Of a stretch of DNA of 64,000 nucleotides, positions 8,884-17,303 are shown piece after piece. Both the position numbers and the translations under genes were made by a program. The stretch is from NCBI GenBank assembly GCA_017431345.1, contig JAFRLH010000015.1, forward strand, positions 1-64,000. The letters are read 5' to 3'. How positions within the stretch are numbered: the stretch's first letter is position 1; each line of letters starts with the position of its first letter. The notes beneath the pieces were generated by a model. That model was not told where the DNA came from and ran no database searches. It saw nothing but the letters and a program-made list of their open reading frames with translations. Origin of the DNA: Lachnospiraceae bacterium (GTDB taxonomy: Bacteria > Bacillota > Clostridia > Lachnospirales > Lachnospiraceae).

Positions 8884-8990
8884 ACTTTCCTCCTGAGGCT
8901 GTACTTAAGCAGATTTCAGTTTATCCGGAAATTTTCGACAGCAGGCTTTGTAATAAAAGCCCTCCAATATCATCCCGCTCTCATTTAGAT

Positions 8991-9036
8991 ATAATACACT
9001 ATATTGGTTGTTATTTCAACCTTTTTTCTGAAATTT
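8991..9036 (-). promoter_or_regulatory. codY promoter with candidate CodY box
   Basis: Read leftward: TTGAAA at 9019-9014, a 17-base spacer and TATTAT at 8996-8991. Immediately upstream, 9022-9036 reads TTTTTTCTGAAATTT, which matches 12 of 15 positions of the known CodY box AATTTTCWGAAAATT. The location fits autorepression of codY. The rest of 8884-9254 is AT-rich and holds no gene. Confidence 0.6.
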
Positions 9037-9193
9037 CTGATATTACTTGCTTCATTTACGAAATCGAAGTACGATTTATTGTTTTTTTATTATGTTTGTT
9101 TTTTATTGTTCGTTTTTACGCATGCTTTTTAACACTCTCCACAATGTCATTATTTTATTACACATATTTATAAATTTTTTATCATCTGTACCC

Positions 9194-9222
9194 TTGCAAG
9201 AGATTTGAAAATGTTGTATAAG
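9194..9222 (+). promoter_or_regulatory. topA promoter
   Basis: TTGCAA at 9194-9199, a 17-base spacer and TATAAG at 9217-9222, about 32 bases before the topA ATG. Confidence 0.65.
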
Positions 9223-9254
9223 AAGGATGATATCCTACCGGAGGCGTTGGTTTC

Positions 9255-11228
9255 ATGGCAAAAAATCTGATAATCGTCGAGTCACCCACCAAAGTTAAAA
9301 CAATTAAGAAATTTCTCGGTTCATCCTATGCCGTCGAAGCATCCGGCGGACACGTCAGGGATCTCCCCAAATCTGCGCTCGGCGTGGATGTGGACGCCGA
9401 TTTTGAACCGCATTATATTACAATCCGCGGCAAGGGCGAAGTGATCTCCGCGTTAAAAAAGCAGGCAAAGAAGGCAGATAAGATCTATCTCGCGACCGAC
9501 CCGGACCGCGAGGGAGAAGCCATTGCCTGGCATCTGAAGGAGATCCTGTCTTCGGAAGACAGAAAGATCTCCAGGATCACGTTCAACGAGATCACAAAGA
9601 ACGCAGTCAAAGCGTCTCTGAAAGCACCGCGGGATCTGAACATGGATCTGATCGACGCCCAGCAGGCAAGACGAGTGCTGGACCGTGTGGTAGGATACCG
9701 CATCTCTCCTCTTCTCTGGAAAAAGGTGAAAAGAGGATTAAGCGCAGGCAGAGTGCAGTCTGCTTCCCTGGCCATGATATGCAGACGCGAAGACGAGATC
9801 AACGCTTTTGAAAAAGAAGAATTCTGGACACTGACGGCCATGGTCTCCGCCGAGGGATCCAGGAAACCGCTTGAACTTCAGTATGCCGGCAGGAAGAAGC
9901 TGACCTCTGAAGAGGAAACTCAGAAGCTGATCGATAAGCTTACGGGCGCTGCGTTTAAGATCTCCGATATCCAGGAGACCAAAAAGACCAGGAAACCCCC
10001 TCTTCCCTTTACGACCAGTACGCTCCAGCAGGAAGCATCCAGAGTACTTAATTTCTCCACCCAGAAGACAATGCGCATTGCGCAGCAGCTTTATGAAGGC
10101 GTGGATGTGAAGGGATCCGGCACGATCGGTCTGATCACCTACCTTCGTACTGACAGTACACGGATCGCAGAGGAAGCAGATGCCGCGGCAAGGGCTTATA
10201 TAGCGGAGAAATACGGAACAGACCATGTCGGCAGAAAACAGGCATCCTCTGCAGCCGGCGGAAGGATCCAGGATGCACACGAAGCGATCCGGCCCACCGA
10301 TATCACACTGATTCCTGCGTCCGTCTCTGATTCCCTGAGCCGTGACCAGCTGAGGCTGTATCAGCTGATCTGGCGGCGCTTCACCGCAAGCCGTATGGCT
10401 GAAGCCCGCTACAACACACTGACCATCAAGGCAGAAGCTGACGGGGAGCCCTTCAAGGCATCTGCAAACATCAAGACATTCGACGGATTCCTTTCCATCT
10501 ATGACACGGATGAGGATAAACTGAAGGGTACCAGTGCTCTTACAAAGATCACTGCCGACACAAAACTGACATTTGTATCCTTTGATCCGAAACAGCATTT
10601 TACACAGCCGCCGGCCCATTTTACCGAAGCTACCCTGGTAAGAGCCATGGAGGAAGCCGGGATCGGCCGTCCAAGCACTTATGCTCCTACGATCACTACC
10701 ATGCTGGGACGGCACTATCTGACCAAAGACGGAAAGAATCTCTTTGTCACCGAGCTTGGCGAAGCTGTAAACAATATCATGAAGGAATACTTCCCCGATA
10801 TCGCTGATGAAGGCTTTACCGCCGGCATGGAATCCGAGCTCGATCAGGTGGAAGAAGGCGCTGAGGACTGGAAAAAACCGGTGAGGGACTATTACCCGGC
10901 CCTGATGAATTCCGTAAAAAAAGCGGAGGAAGAACTGGATAAGATAAAGATCGCCGACGAAGTAAGCAATGAACTCTGCGAAGTCTGCGGCAGAAATCTC
11001 GTCATAAAATACGGCCCGCACGGACGTTTCCTCGCCTGTCCCGGATTTCCGGAATGCCGGTTCACGAAACCCCTTACCGAGAAAGCCGGTGTAAAATGTC
11101 CGCTCTGCGGCGGTGAGATCCTGATCCGGAAGACCAAAAAAGGCAGGCGCTATTACGGGTGCGAGAACAACCCGACATGCGAATATATGTCGTGGAGAAA
11201 GCCTTCGGACGAAGAGCCTGAAAAATAA
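9255..11228 (+). CDS. topA: DNA topoisomerase I
   Basis: A 657-residue type IA topoisomerase that relaxes negative supercoils by a transient 5' phosphotyrosine link. The N-terminal TOPRIM domain has IVESPTKVKTIKKFLG and TDPDREGEAIAWHL at 81-94. The active-site tyrosine is Tyr296 in GLITYLRTDSTR. Two zinc ribbons end the protein: CEVCGRNLVIKYGPHGRFLAC (about 576) and CPLCGGEILIRKTKKGRRYYGC (about 615). Length is usual for Firmicutes. A GGAGG site precedes the ATG. In many Clostridia topA follows dprA; here it precedes comM-dprA and is divergent from codY. Confidence 0.97.
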   Translation: MAKNLIIVESPTKVKTIKKFLGSSYAVEASGGHVRDLPKSALGVDVDADFEPHYITIRGKGEVISALKKQAKKADKIYLATDPDREGEAIAWHLKEILSSEDRKISRITFNEITKNAVKASLKAPRDLNMDLIDAQQARRVLDRVVGYRISPLLWKKVKRGLSAGRVQSASLAMICRREDEINAFEKEEFWTLTAMVSAEGSRKPLELQYAGRKKLTSEEETQKLIDKLTGAAFKISDIQETKKTRKPPLPFTTSTLQQEASRVLNFSTQKTMRIAQQLYEGVDVKGSGTIGLITYLRTDSTRIAEEADAAARAYIAEKYGTDHVGRKQASSAAGGRIQDAHEAIRPTDITLIPASVSDSLSRDQLRLYQLIWRRFTASRMAEARYNTLTIKAEADGEPFKASANIKTFDGFLSIYDTDEDKLKGTSALTKITADTKLTFVSFDPKQHFTQPPAHFTEATLVRAMEEAGIGRPSTYAPTITTMLGRHYLTKDGKNLFVTELGEAVNNIMKEYFPDIADEGFTAGMESELDQVEEGAEDWKKPVRDYYPALMNSVKKAEEELDKIKIADEVSNELCEVCGRNLVIKYGPHGRFLACPGFPECRFTKPLTEKAGVKCPLCGGEILIRKTKKGRRYYGCENNPTCEYMSWRKPSDEEPEK

Positions 11229-11249
11229 TTCGAATACAATATCTGCAGA

Positions 11250-11281
11250 GATGGAAGACCGGACGGGCTTCCATCTTTTTT
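11250..11281 (+). terminator. Terminator after topA
   Basis: GATGGAAG pairs with CTTCCATC around a ten-base loop and is followed by six T residues. It ends topA before comM. Confidence 0.9.
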
Positions 11282-11429
11282 GCTTCAGGAAGACAGCTGC
11301 CCTGCACTTTCCTGTACCGGGACAGCACAACCATCACTTTTTGTCACAAATTTTGTCGCAAATAGTTTGTGTACATCCGCCGGCCGCTTTGCTATGATAC
11401 CCAAAAAGAATCTGCACGGAGGCTGGAAA

Positions 11430-12962
11430 GTGTACGCAAGCATTATAAGTATTGCCATGAACGGAATGAACGGATACCCTGTGCGGGTCGAGACGGATGT
11501 TTCGCCCGGCCTTCCTGAATTTTCGATGGTCGGATTCCTCTCTTCCGAAGTAAGGGAAGCCAGGGAACGGGTCCGGACAGCCCTGCGCAATTCCGGCTTC
11601 GCACTCCTGCCGAAAAAAATCACAGTCAATCTGGCGCCTGCCGATATCAGGAAGGAAGGGACAGCTTATGATCTGGCGCTTGCTGTCTCCCTTCTCGCAG
11701 CGAATGAGATGATCCCGCAGGAACGGACAGACGGCATCGTGTTTATCGGGGAATTGGCTTTAAACGGAGAACTGCGGCCTGTCCACGGTGTCCTGCCAAG
11801 AGTATGCCGTGCAAAAGAAGCCGGCCTGACGACCTGTTTCCTCCCTTTCGAGAACAGACGGGAAGGTGCTGTCGTTGACGGGATACGGATCATCGGCATA
11901 AAGGATCTTCGGGAAGCGGTGCATCTCCTGGCCTGTCCGGAGGAGCAGAAGCCGGAAGTATGCCCTGCCAGAGAGATCCTGGAGCAGACCCGCACCTATT
12001 CCGTAGATTTTTCCGAAGTATGCGGACAATACGGGATGAAACGGGCGGCTGAAGCGGCGGCTGCCGGCATGCACAATCTCCTTCTGATCGGAAGCCCCGG
12101 AAGCGGAAAATCAATGATCGCAAGGCGGATCCCGACGATCCTGCCGGGGCTCACCTGGGAGGAATGCCTGGCTGTCTCAAAAGTGTACAGCGTTGCCGGG
12201 CTTCTCAACGATAAACAGCCGCTGATCGTGTGCCGTCCGTTCAGGGCTCCGCACCATACGATCTCAACAGCTGCCCTCATCGGCGGGGGCCGGATCCCCA
12301 GACCCGGCGAGATATCACTGGCGGACAGAGGCGTTCTGTTCCTGGATGAGCTTCCCGAATTTCAAAAAAATACCCTGGAAGTCCTCCGGCAGCCGATGGA
12401 GGACAGACAGGTGATGATCGCCCGGACCGCGGGATCCGGCAGCTTTCCGGCAGATACCATGATCGTCGCCGCGATGAATCCCTGCCGCTGCGGCTATTAT
12501 CCCGACAGAAGCCGGTGTCAGTGCAGCATATCCGACGTCAGAAGGTATCTCGGGAGAATCAGCCGTCCTCTTCTTGACCGCATGGATCTGTGCGTGGAAG
12601 CGCCTCCCGTCGGTTATTCTGATTTCTCCATGCCGGCAGCAGCCGGAGAAAGTTCTGCTGTCATAAGAGAGCGCGTTGAAAAAGCACGCAGGATCCAGCA
12701 GGATCGTTTCCGGGGCGAGAACATCTTCTTCAATGCACAGATGCAGCCGAAGCATGTCAGTATCCACTGCAGACTCGGTGCACATGAAGAAAGAATCATG
12801 AAGGAATTATTCGAAACAAAAAAACTGAGCGCCAGAGCTTACCACAGACTTCTTAAAGTCGCACGGACGCTTGCCGATCTCTCCGGAGAACCCGACATCC
12901 GCGATATCCATCTTATAGAAGCTGCAGAATACCGCAGTCTGGAGGAAAAATATTGGGGCTAA
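11430..12962 (+). CDS. comM: YifB/ComM Mg-chelatase-like AAA ATPase
   Basis: A 510-residue ComM/YifB family ATPase. In naturally competent bacteria ComM is a hexameric helicase that promotes branch migration during uptake of DNA. An N-terminal ribosomal-S5-like domain (GYPVRVETDVSPGLPEFSMVG) is followed by the AAA core with Walker A GSPGSGKS and Walker B VLFLDELPEF, then the C-terminal CRCG(Y) segment NPCRCGYYPD. I chose GTG at 11430 because GGAGG lies eight bases upstream and homologues begin YASIISIAMNG; the frame is open upstream to 11280 without a suitable start. It overlaps dprA by ten bases, a common pairing in this class. Confidence 0.93.
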   Translation: MYASIISIAMNGMNGYPVRVETDVSPGLPEFSMVGFLSSEVREARERVRTALRNSGFALLPKKITVNLAPADIRKEGTAYDLALAVSLLAANEMIPQERTDGIVFIGELALNGELRPVHGVLPRVCRAKEAGLTTCFLPFENRREGAVVDGIRIIGIKDLREAVHLLACPEEQKPEVCPAREILEQTRTYSVDFSEVCGQYGMKRAAEAAAAGMHNLLLIGSPGSGKSMIARRIPTILPGLTWEECLAVSKVYSVAGLLNDKQPLIVCRPFRAPHHTISTAALIGGGRIPRPGEISLADRGVLFLDELPEFQKNTLEVLRQPMEDRQVMIARTAGSGSFPADTMIVAAMNPCRCGYYPDRSRCQCSISDVRRYLGRISRPLLDRMDLCVEAPPVGYSDFSMPAAAGESSAVIRERVEKARRIQQDRFRGENIFFNAQMQPKHVSIHCRLGAHEERIMKELFETKKLSARAYHRLLKVARTLADLSGEPDIRDIHLIEAAEYRSLEEKYWG

Positions 12963-14041
12963 ACGAAAGAGAATTAAGATACAGGATCTCTCTTATGAAT
13001 ACCGTCGGTCCGGTCACGTTCTGGAAACTGAAAGATTATTACGGAAGCGCTTTCCGGATCTGGAACACCGAACCGCCTGAACTGACGGAACGCCAGCTGA
13101 CGGAATGGAGACTGTTCCATTCAGCAGCTAAGGAGACCGAGTTGAAAGAGGGATATGCCGCTCTGCTGCATTCTGCGTCTTACAGGTTCGTAATCCCTGA
13201 AGACAACGAATTTCCCGAAGCGCTGAAATGGATTCCGGATCCTCCTGTCGGCATTTATGTCAAAGGGTCGCTTCCGGAAAAGCACAGACCGGTCGCTGCC
13301 GTGATCGGAAGCCGGGCCTGCAGCGAATACGGAAAGCACCAGGCGCTGAAGATCGCAAAAGAACTTGCCGAATCCGGTGTCGGCGTAGCAAGCGGACTGG
13401 CTGCCGGCATAGACTCCTTCGGACACAGAGGGGCGCTTGAAGGAAACGGGTATACCGTGGCTGTCCTGGGAAACGGCATCGACCGATGCTATCCTGTTAC
13501 CAATCTGCATCTCTATGAGACCATTTCCGAAAAAGGCGCTGTCATCTCGGAATATCCTCCCGGGACGCCCGGCAGGCCAATGTATTTCCCGCTCAGGAAC
13601 AGGATCATTAGCGGTCTTTCAAAACTCGTTGTGGTGATCGAGGCCAAGAAACGAAGCGGATCACTGATTACGGTAGAACGGGCCCTGGAACAGGGCAAAG
13701 ATGTCATGGCTGTTCCGGGCCGTCTCGGAGATCCCTTAAGCGAAGGCTGTCTTTCGCTGATCCGCCAGGGGGCTGGTATAGTGACCTGTACGGATGATAT
13801 CCTGTTCGCAATGGGGATACAGACCGAAAAGAAGAAAGCTGCCCGGACCGGATCGAAGAACACACGCCTTTCCCGGGAAGAGCAGGCTGTCCTGAATCTT
13901 ATGAGTACAGACCCGGTCCATCCGGACAGATTGTGTGAAACACTGGATCTGCCGCCCGGTACGCTTTACATGATCCTCTTCCGGCTGGAAAATGAAGGGC
14001 TGATCCGAAGCGCCGGCCCCGGACTCTACGCAAAAACATAA
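12953..14041 (+). CDS. dprA: DNA-processing protein DprA
   Basis: A 362-residue DprA (Smf), which loads RecA onto incoming single-stranded DNA during transformation. The Rossmann-like core carries VAAVIGSRACSEYGKHQA, GVGVASGLAAGIDSFGHRGAL, TVAVLGNGIDRCYP, FPLRNRIISGLSK and EAKKRSGSLITVERALEQGK. A C-terminal winged-helix domain follows (EEQAVLNLMSTDPVHPDRL). TTG at 12953 is the likely start because GGAGG lies about eight bases upstream inside the end of comM; an ATG at 12995 is a weaker alternative. Both genes form a competence-type operon, but no ComE/ComG machinery is in this window. Confidence 0.95.
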   Translation: MGLNERELRYRISLMNTVGPVTFWKLKDYYGSAFRIWNTEPPELTERQLTEWRLFHSAAKETELKEGYAALLHSASYRFVIPEDNEFPEALKWIPDPPVGIYVKGSLPEKHRPVAAVIGSRACSEYGKHQALKIAKELAESGVGVASGLAAGIDSFGHRGALEGNGYTVAVLGNGIDRCYPVTNLHLYETISEKGAVISEYPPGTPGRPMYFPLRNRIISGLSKLVVVIEAKKRSGSLITVERALEQGKDVMAVPGRLGDPLSEGCLSLIRQGAGIVTCTDDILFAMGIQTEKKKAARTGSKNTRLSREEQAVLNLMSTDPVHPDRLCETLDLPPGTLYMILFRLENEGLIRSAGPGLYAKT

Positions 14042-14042
14042 A

Positions 14043-14071
14043 GCAGGAACCGTATCAGATACGGCTCCTGC
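14043..14071. terminator. Bidirectional terminator between dprA and nfnB
   Basis: GCAGGAACCGTATC pairs with ATACGGCTCCTGC with minor mismatches. Read leftward it is followed by TTTATGTTTTT, so it mainly serves the nfn operon; read rightward it closes dprA without a T-run. Confidence 0.7.
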
Positions 14072-14104
14072 CTGGAAAGGGAACTAAAGAAAACTGTATT
14101 CGTT

Positions 14105-15514
14105 TTATTTGTTCATGATATCCTTATCGATCGCAGCTGCGGCAGCTTTTCCTGCGCCCATTGCGAGGATAACCGTGGCTGCTCCTGTAACGGCATCGCC
14201 GCCGGCATAAACATGAGGGCGGCTGGTAAGTCCGTCTTCACCGTTTGTCACGATGCAGCCGTGTCTGTTGGTATCAAGACCTTCCGTGGTGTCCTTGATC
14301 AGCGGGTTCGGTGAAGTACCGATCGCGATGATGACGCAGTCAACATCCAGATCGAATTCACTGCCGGGCTTCTTGATGGGACGGCGGCGTCCGGACTCAT
14401 CCGGCTCACCGAGTTCCATCTCGATGCACTGCATGCCGCCGACAAAGCCCTTCTGGAACTTGTCATCGGTATCCTTCGGATAGATCTGTACGGGGTTGCA
14501 GAGAAGTTTGAAGATGATACCCTCTTCCTTCGCATGCTCGACTTCCTCACGTCTTGCAGGAAGTTCCTCATCAGAACGGCGGTATACGATGTAAACATTC
14601 TCCGCGCCCAGTCTCTTGGCTGTACGGGCAGCGTCCATAGCAACGTTTCCGCCGCCGACGACTGCTACGTTCTTTGAACGGATGATCGGCGTAGCAGTGG
14701 TGTCCTTGAATGCCTTCATCAGGTTTACTCTGGTCAGATACTCATTTGCGGAATATACGCAGTTGAGGTTCTCACCGGGGATATTCTGGAATCTGGGAAG
14801 GCCGGCGCCGGTTCCGATAAACACGGCTTCAAAACCGTAATCTTCCATCAGCTCGTCGATAGAGATGACCTTGCCGATGATCATATTGGTCTCGACCTTG
14901 ACGCCCAGTTTCTTCAGGTTGTCCACTTCAGCCTGCACGATCGCCTTCGGAAGACGGAATTCCGGGATACCGTAGATCAGCACGCCGCCCGCAAGGTGAA
15001 GGGCTTCAAAGATCGTTACATCATAACCCATTCTTGCAAGATCGCCTGCGCAGGTAAGTCCGGCAGGGCCGGCGCCTACGATCGCCACTTTATGTCCGTT
15101 CTTCTCCGGAACGACCGGATCTTCCTTCACGTTCTCACGATGCCAGTCGGCAACAAATCTCTCCAGACGGCCGATGCCTACAGGCTCACCCTTCTTGCCG
15201 CGTACGCAGAACTTCTCGCACTGGGATTCCTGGGGACATACACGTCCGCAGACTGCCGGCAGAGAGCTGTCCTGGCTGATGATCTGATAAGCTTCCTCGT
15301 ATTCTCCGGCAGCTACCTTTGCAATGAACTCAGGGATCTTGATCGCTACGGGACATCCCTTCATGCAGGGGCGGGCTTTGCAGCCGAGGCAGCGCTGTGC
15401 TTCATCGAGGGCCTGTTCTTCCGTATATCCGAGAGCGACTTCGCTGAAATTCTTATTGCGGACATTGGGGTCCTGCTGGGGCATTTCATTCTTTTTGAGT
15501 GACATATTAGGCAT
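14105..15514 (-). CDS. nfnB: NfnB large subunit / GltA-type FAD-NADPH oxidoreductase
   Basis: A 469-residue flavoprotein of the GltD-like family, often named glutamate synthase (gltA). It has N-terminal Fe-S cysteines (RCLGCKARPCMKGCPV, then PAVCGRVCPQESQCEKFC), an FAD fold GAGPAGLTCAGDLARMGYDV near 155 and an NADPH fold VVGGGNVAMDAARTAKRLGA. Paired with the adjacent small flavoprotein it matches NfnAB, which couples NADH and reduced ferredoxin to NADPH formation by electron bifurcation. No large glutamate synthase subunit is present, which favours the Nfn reading. The two genes are separated by two bases. The substrate assignment is inferred from pairing. Confidence 0.85.
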   Translation of the reverse strand: MPNMSLKKNEMPQQDPNVRNKNFSEVALGYTEEQALDEAQRCLGCKARPCMKGCPVAIKIPEFIAKVAAGEYEEAYQIISQDSSLPAVCGRVCPQESQCEKFCVRGKKGEPVGIGRLERFVADWHRENVKEDPVVPEKNGHKVAIVGAGPAGLTCAGDLARMGYDVTIFEALHLAGGVLIYGIPEFRLPKAIVQAEVDNLKKLGVKVETNMIIGKVISIDELMEDYGFEAVFIGTGAGLPRFQNIPGENLNCVYSANEYLTRVNLMKAFKDTTATPIIRSKNVAVVGGGNVAMDAARTAKRLGAENVYIVYRRSDEELPARREEVEHAKEEGIIFKLLCNPVQIYPKDTDDKFQKGFVGGMQCIEMELGEPDESGRRRPIKKPGSEFDLDVDCVIIAIGTSPNPLIKDTTEGLDTNRHGCIVTNGEDGLTSRPHVYAGGDAVTGAATVILAMGAGKAAAAAIDKDIMNK

Positions 15515-15516
15515 GA

Positions 15517-16359
15517 TCAGGCTTCCTCCTTCTTGAACAGATTGCAGACCTTCTCATGATCTGCCACCTCAAAAGGCTTGTAGATGATGCTGCGGCTCAT
15601 GGCGGAATCAAAATCAACCAGATGTCCGTCAAAGTCAGGTCCGTCCACACAGGCGAACTTGGTCTCGCCGCCGACGATCAGACGGCATCCGCCGCACATT
15701 CCGGTTCCGTCTACCATGATCGGGTTCATGGAGATGACCGTCTTCACATTGTATTTCTTGGTAAGCAGACATACGAACTTCATCATGATCATCGGTCCGA
15801 TGGCGATGACTTCATCGTACTCGTTCCCGGCATTGATGAGTTCTTCCAGTGCGTTCGTGACAAGACCTTTTGTGCCGTAGCTTCCGTCATCTGTCATCAT
15901 GACCATCTTGCTGCTGCAGGCTTCAAATTCTTTCTCGAGAATAACAAGGTCTTTTGTTCTGAAACCGACGATCGAATGGACTTCTGTTCCCTGCTCATGC
16001 AGTGCTCTTGCGATCGGAAGCGCAATAGCGCATCCCACGCCGCCGCCGACAACAGCGACTTTTTTAAGTCCTTCCGTCTCGGTAGGACGTCCGAGCGGAC
16101 CGACAAAGTCTGTGATAGACTCTCCCTCTTCCTTATGATTCAGCAGTTCGGTAGTTGCTCCCACGATCTGGAAGATGATGGTAACAGCTCCGGTCTCCTT
16201 ATCCGTGCCTGCGATCGTGAGCGGGATACGCTCTCCTTCATCATCCACTCTTAAGATAATGAACTGACCGGGCTTTGCCTTCTTCGCGATAAGAGGAGCC
16301 TCGATATCCATCAGTGTTACTGTGGGATTAAGACATTCTTTCTTCAGGATCCTGTACAT
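15517..16359 (-). CDS. nfnA: NfnA small subunit / sulfide dehydrogenase-like FAD-NAD protein
   Basis: A 280-residue ferredoxin-NAD reductase-like protein. An FAD domain (KPGQFIILRVDDEGERIPLTI) leads to an NAD domain with VAVVGGGVGCAIALPIARAL and a C-terminal [2Fe-2S] site in DGTGMCGGCRLIVGGETKFAC. This is the layout of NfnA and of the dihydroorotate/sulfide dehydrogenase electron-transfer subunits. ATG at 16359 is preferred over ATG at 16365 because AAAGGG lies nine bases upstream of it. It leads the nfnAB operon; NADH is the likely ligand. A promoter lies at 16451-16479. Confidence 0.85.
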   Translation of the reverse strand: MYRILKKECLNPTVTLMDIEAPLIAKKAKPGQFIILRVDDEGERIPLTIAGTDKETGAVTIIFQIVGATTELLNHKEEGESITDFVGPLGRPTETEGLKKVAVVGGGVGCAIALPIARALHEQGTEVHSIVGFRTKDLVILEKEFEACSSKMVMMTDDGSYGTKGLVTNALEELINAGNEYDEVIAIGPMIMMKFVCLLTKKYNVKTVISMNPIMVDGTGMCGGCRLIVGGETKFACVDGPDFDGHLVDFDSAMSRSIIYKPFEVADHEKVCNLFKKEEA

Positions 16360-16450
16360 ATCCATCTGCCCTTTCCTGTTTTCCGCTGTGCGGTGATATA
16401 GCCGGATTATCCGGCACAGACTGAAACCTGATCTCCAGATTTCGTTTAAT

Positions 16451-16479
16451 ATAATAGCAGAACATTCCTTTCTTTGCAA
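16451..16479 (-). promoter_or_regulatory. nfnAB promoter
   Basis: Read leftward: TTGCAA at 16479-16474, a 17-base spacer and TATTAT at 16456-16451. The leader would be about 85 bases. Confidence 0.65.
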
Positions 16480-16572
16480 CGAATTCCACCAACAGATATT
16501 TTCTCTTCCCTGCAACTATTTCATTCAGTGAAACTTTTGTTCGGACTGCTTACTGCATTCTTTGCATGCTCT

Positions 16573-16599
16573 TACCGTAAAACGACCTGTTTTACGGTA
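16573..16599. promoter_or_regulatory. 27-base palindrome upstream of nfnAB
   Basis: TACCGTAAAAC and GTTTTACGGTA are perfect inverted arms around GACCT. It lies about 95 bases upstream of the nfn -35 box and downstream of the blaI terminator. A second palindrome, TTTCGGTGCCGAAA, is at 16761-16774. Neither matches the Rex or BlaI consensus I know. The gene-free stretch 16480-16807 shows nothing else. Confidence 0.4.
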
Positions 16600-16807
16600 T
16601 AAACTGACAGAAGTCTTCCGGTCCATCTTCCGGATCCCTTCCTTTACTTTCATTTTTTTAATCCGGTCAGGCGAACAGAAGCTATTAAAAAGAATACTTC
16701 AGTATGGCCTTAAAATAATATGGTTTTTTGATTGTATCCGAGAATTTCGCCTTATGAAATTTTCGGTGCCGAAACCATACTTTTACAAGGCGTCCCGGCT
16801 ATTTTCC

Positions 16808-16837
16808 ACAAAAAAAACGGGCTGCAACAGCCCGTTT
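16808..16837 (-). terminator. Terminator after blaI-like gene
   Basis: Read leftward, AAACGGGCTG pairs with CAGCCCGTTT around a short loop and is followed by at least seven T residues. Confidence 0.9.
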
Positions 16838-16852
16838 AAGGTAATGCCGGTA

Positions 16853-17170
16853 CTACTTTACTGCGGCAGCAAGATCCTCTACGGATCCATCATACCAGAA
16901 ATCGACAAACTCCCTGGTAACTACCCTCTTGTAGTCTTCCATAGGGACTAACTGATGATAATAGAAAACACGCCCCACTCGGTAGGAAGACAGATAATTC
17001 TTCTGGATCAGATGAAGCAGGAAGGTGGAAACTGTCTGTCTTTTCCATTCTCTTCCATACTTTTCGTGTACGATTGCCATGATTTCTACCAGGGAAACAT
17101 CCTTTTTGGAATCCCAGACAGCCTTCATGACGATCTGTTCACATTCCGTTAAGTTTACATTATCCGTCAT
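16853..17170 (-). CDS. BlaI/MecI/CopY family repressor, orphan
   Basis: A 105-residue winged-helix repressor. The DNA-binding domain fills residues 5-75 (LTECEQIVMKAVWDSKKDVSL, then RQTVSTFLLHLIQKNYLSSYRVGRVFYY). The C-terminal dimerisation part is shorter than in BlaI or MecI. BlaI-type repressors are usually inactivated by a membrane protease (BlaR1/MecR1), but no such gene is adjacent and no beta-lactamase is seen, so target and signal are unknown. ATG at 17170 follows GAAGGAGCGAGGAC. A strong terminator follows, so it is monocistronic. Confidence 0.8.
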   Translation of the reverse strand: MTDNVNLTECEQIVMKAVWDSKKDVSLVEIMAIVHEKYGREWKRQTVSTFLLHLIQKNYLSSYRVGRVFYYHQLVPMEDYKRVVTREFVDFWYDGSVEDLAAAVK

Positions 17171-17303
17171 GTCCTCGCTCCTTCCTGTACAGCCCCGCTT
17201 CGGCTTAGGCGATTATACCATTTTTCTATAATTTATGCAATGTTTTTCTTCAGCGCCTTTCATGAAAATATAAATTTCATATGACAGATAAAACGGGTTT
17301 CCC

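Noticed and set aside
9738-11330. Minus-strand frame opposite topA
   Set aside because: topA has all expected motifs; the antisense frame has none.
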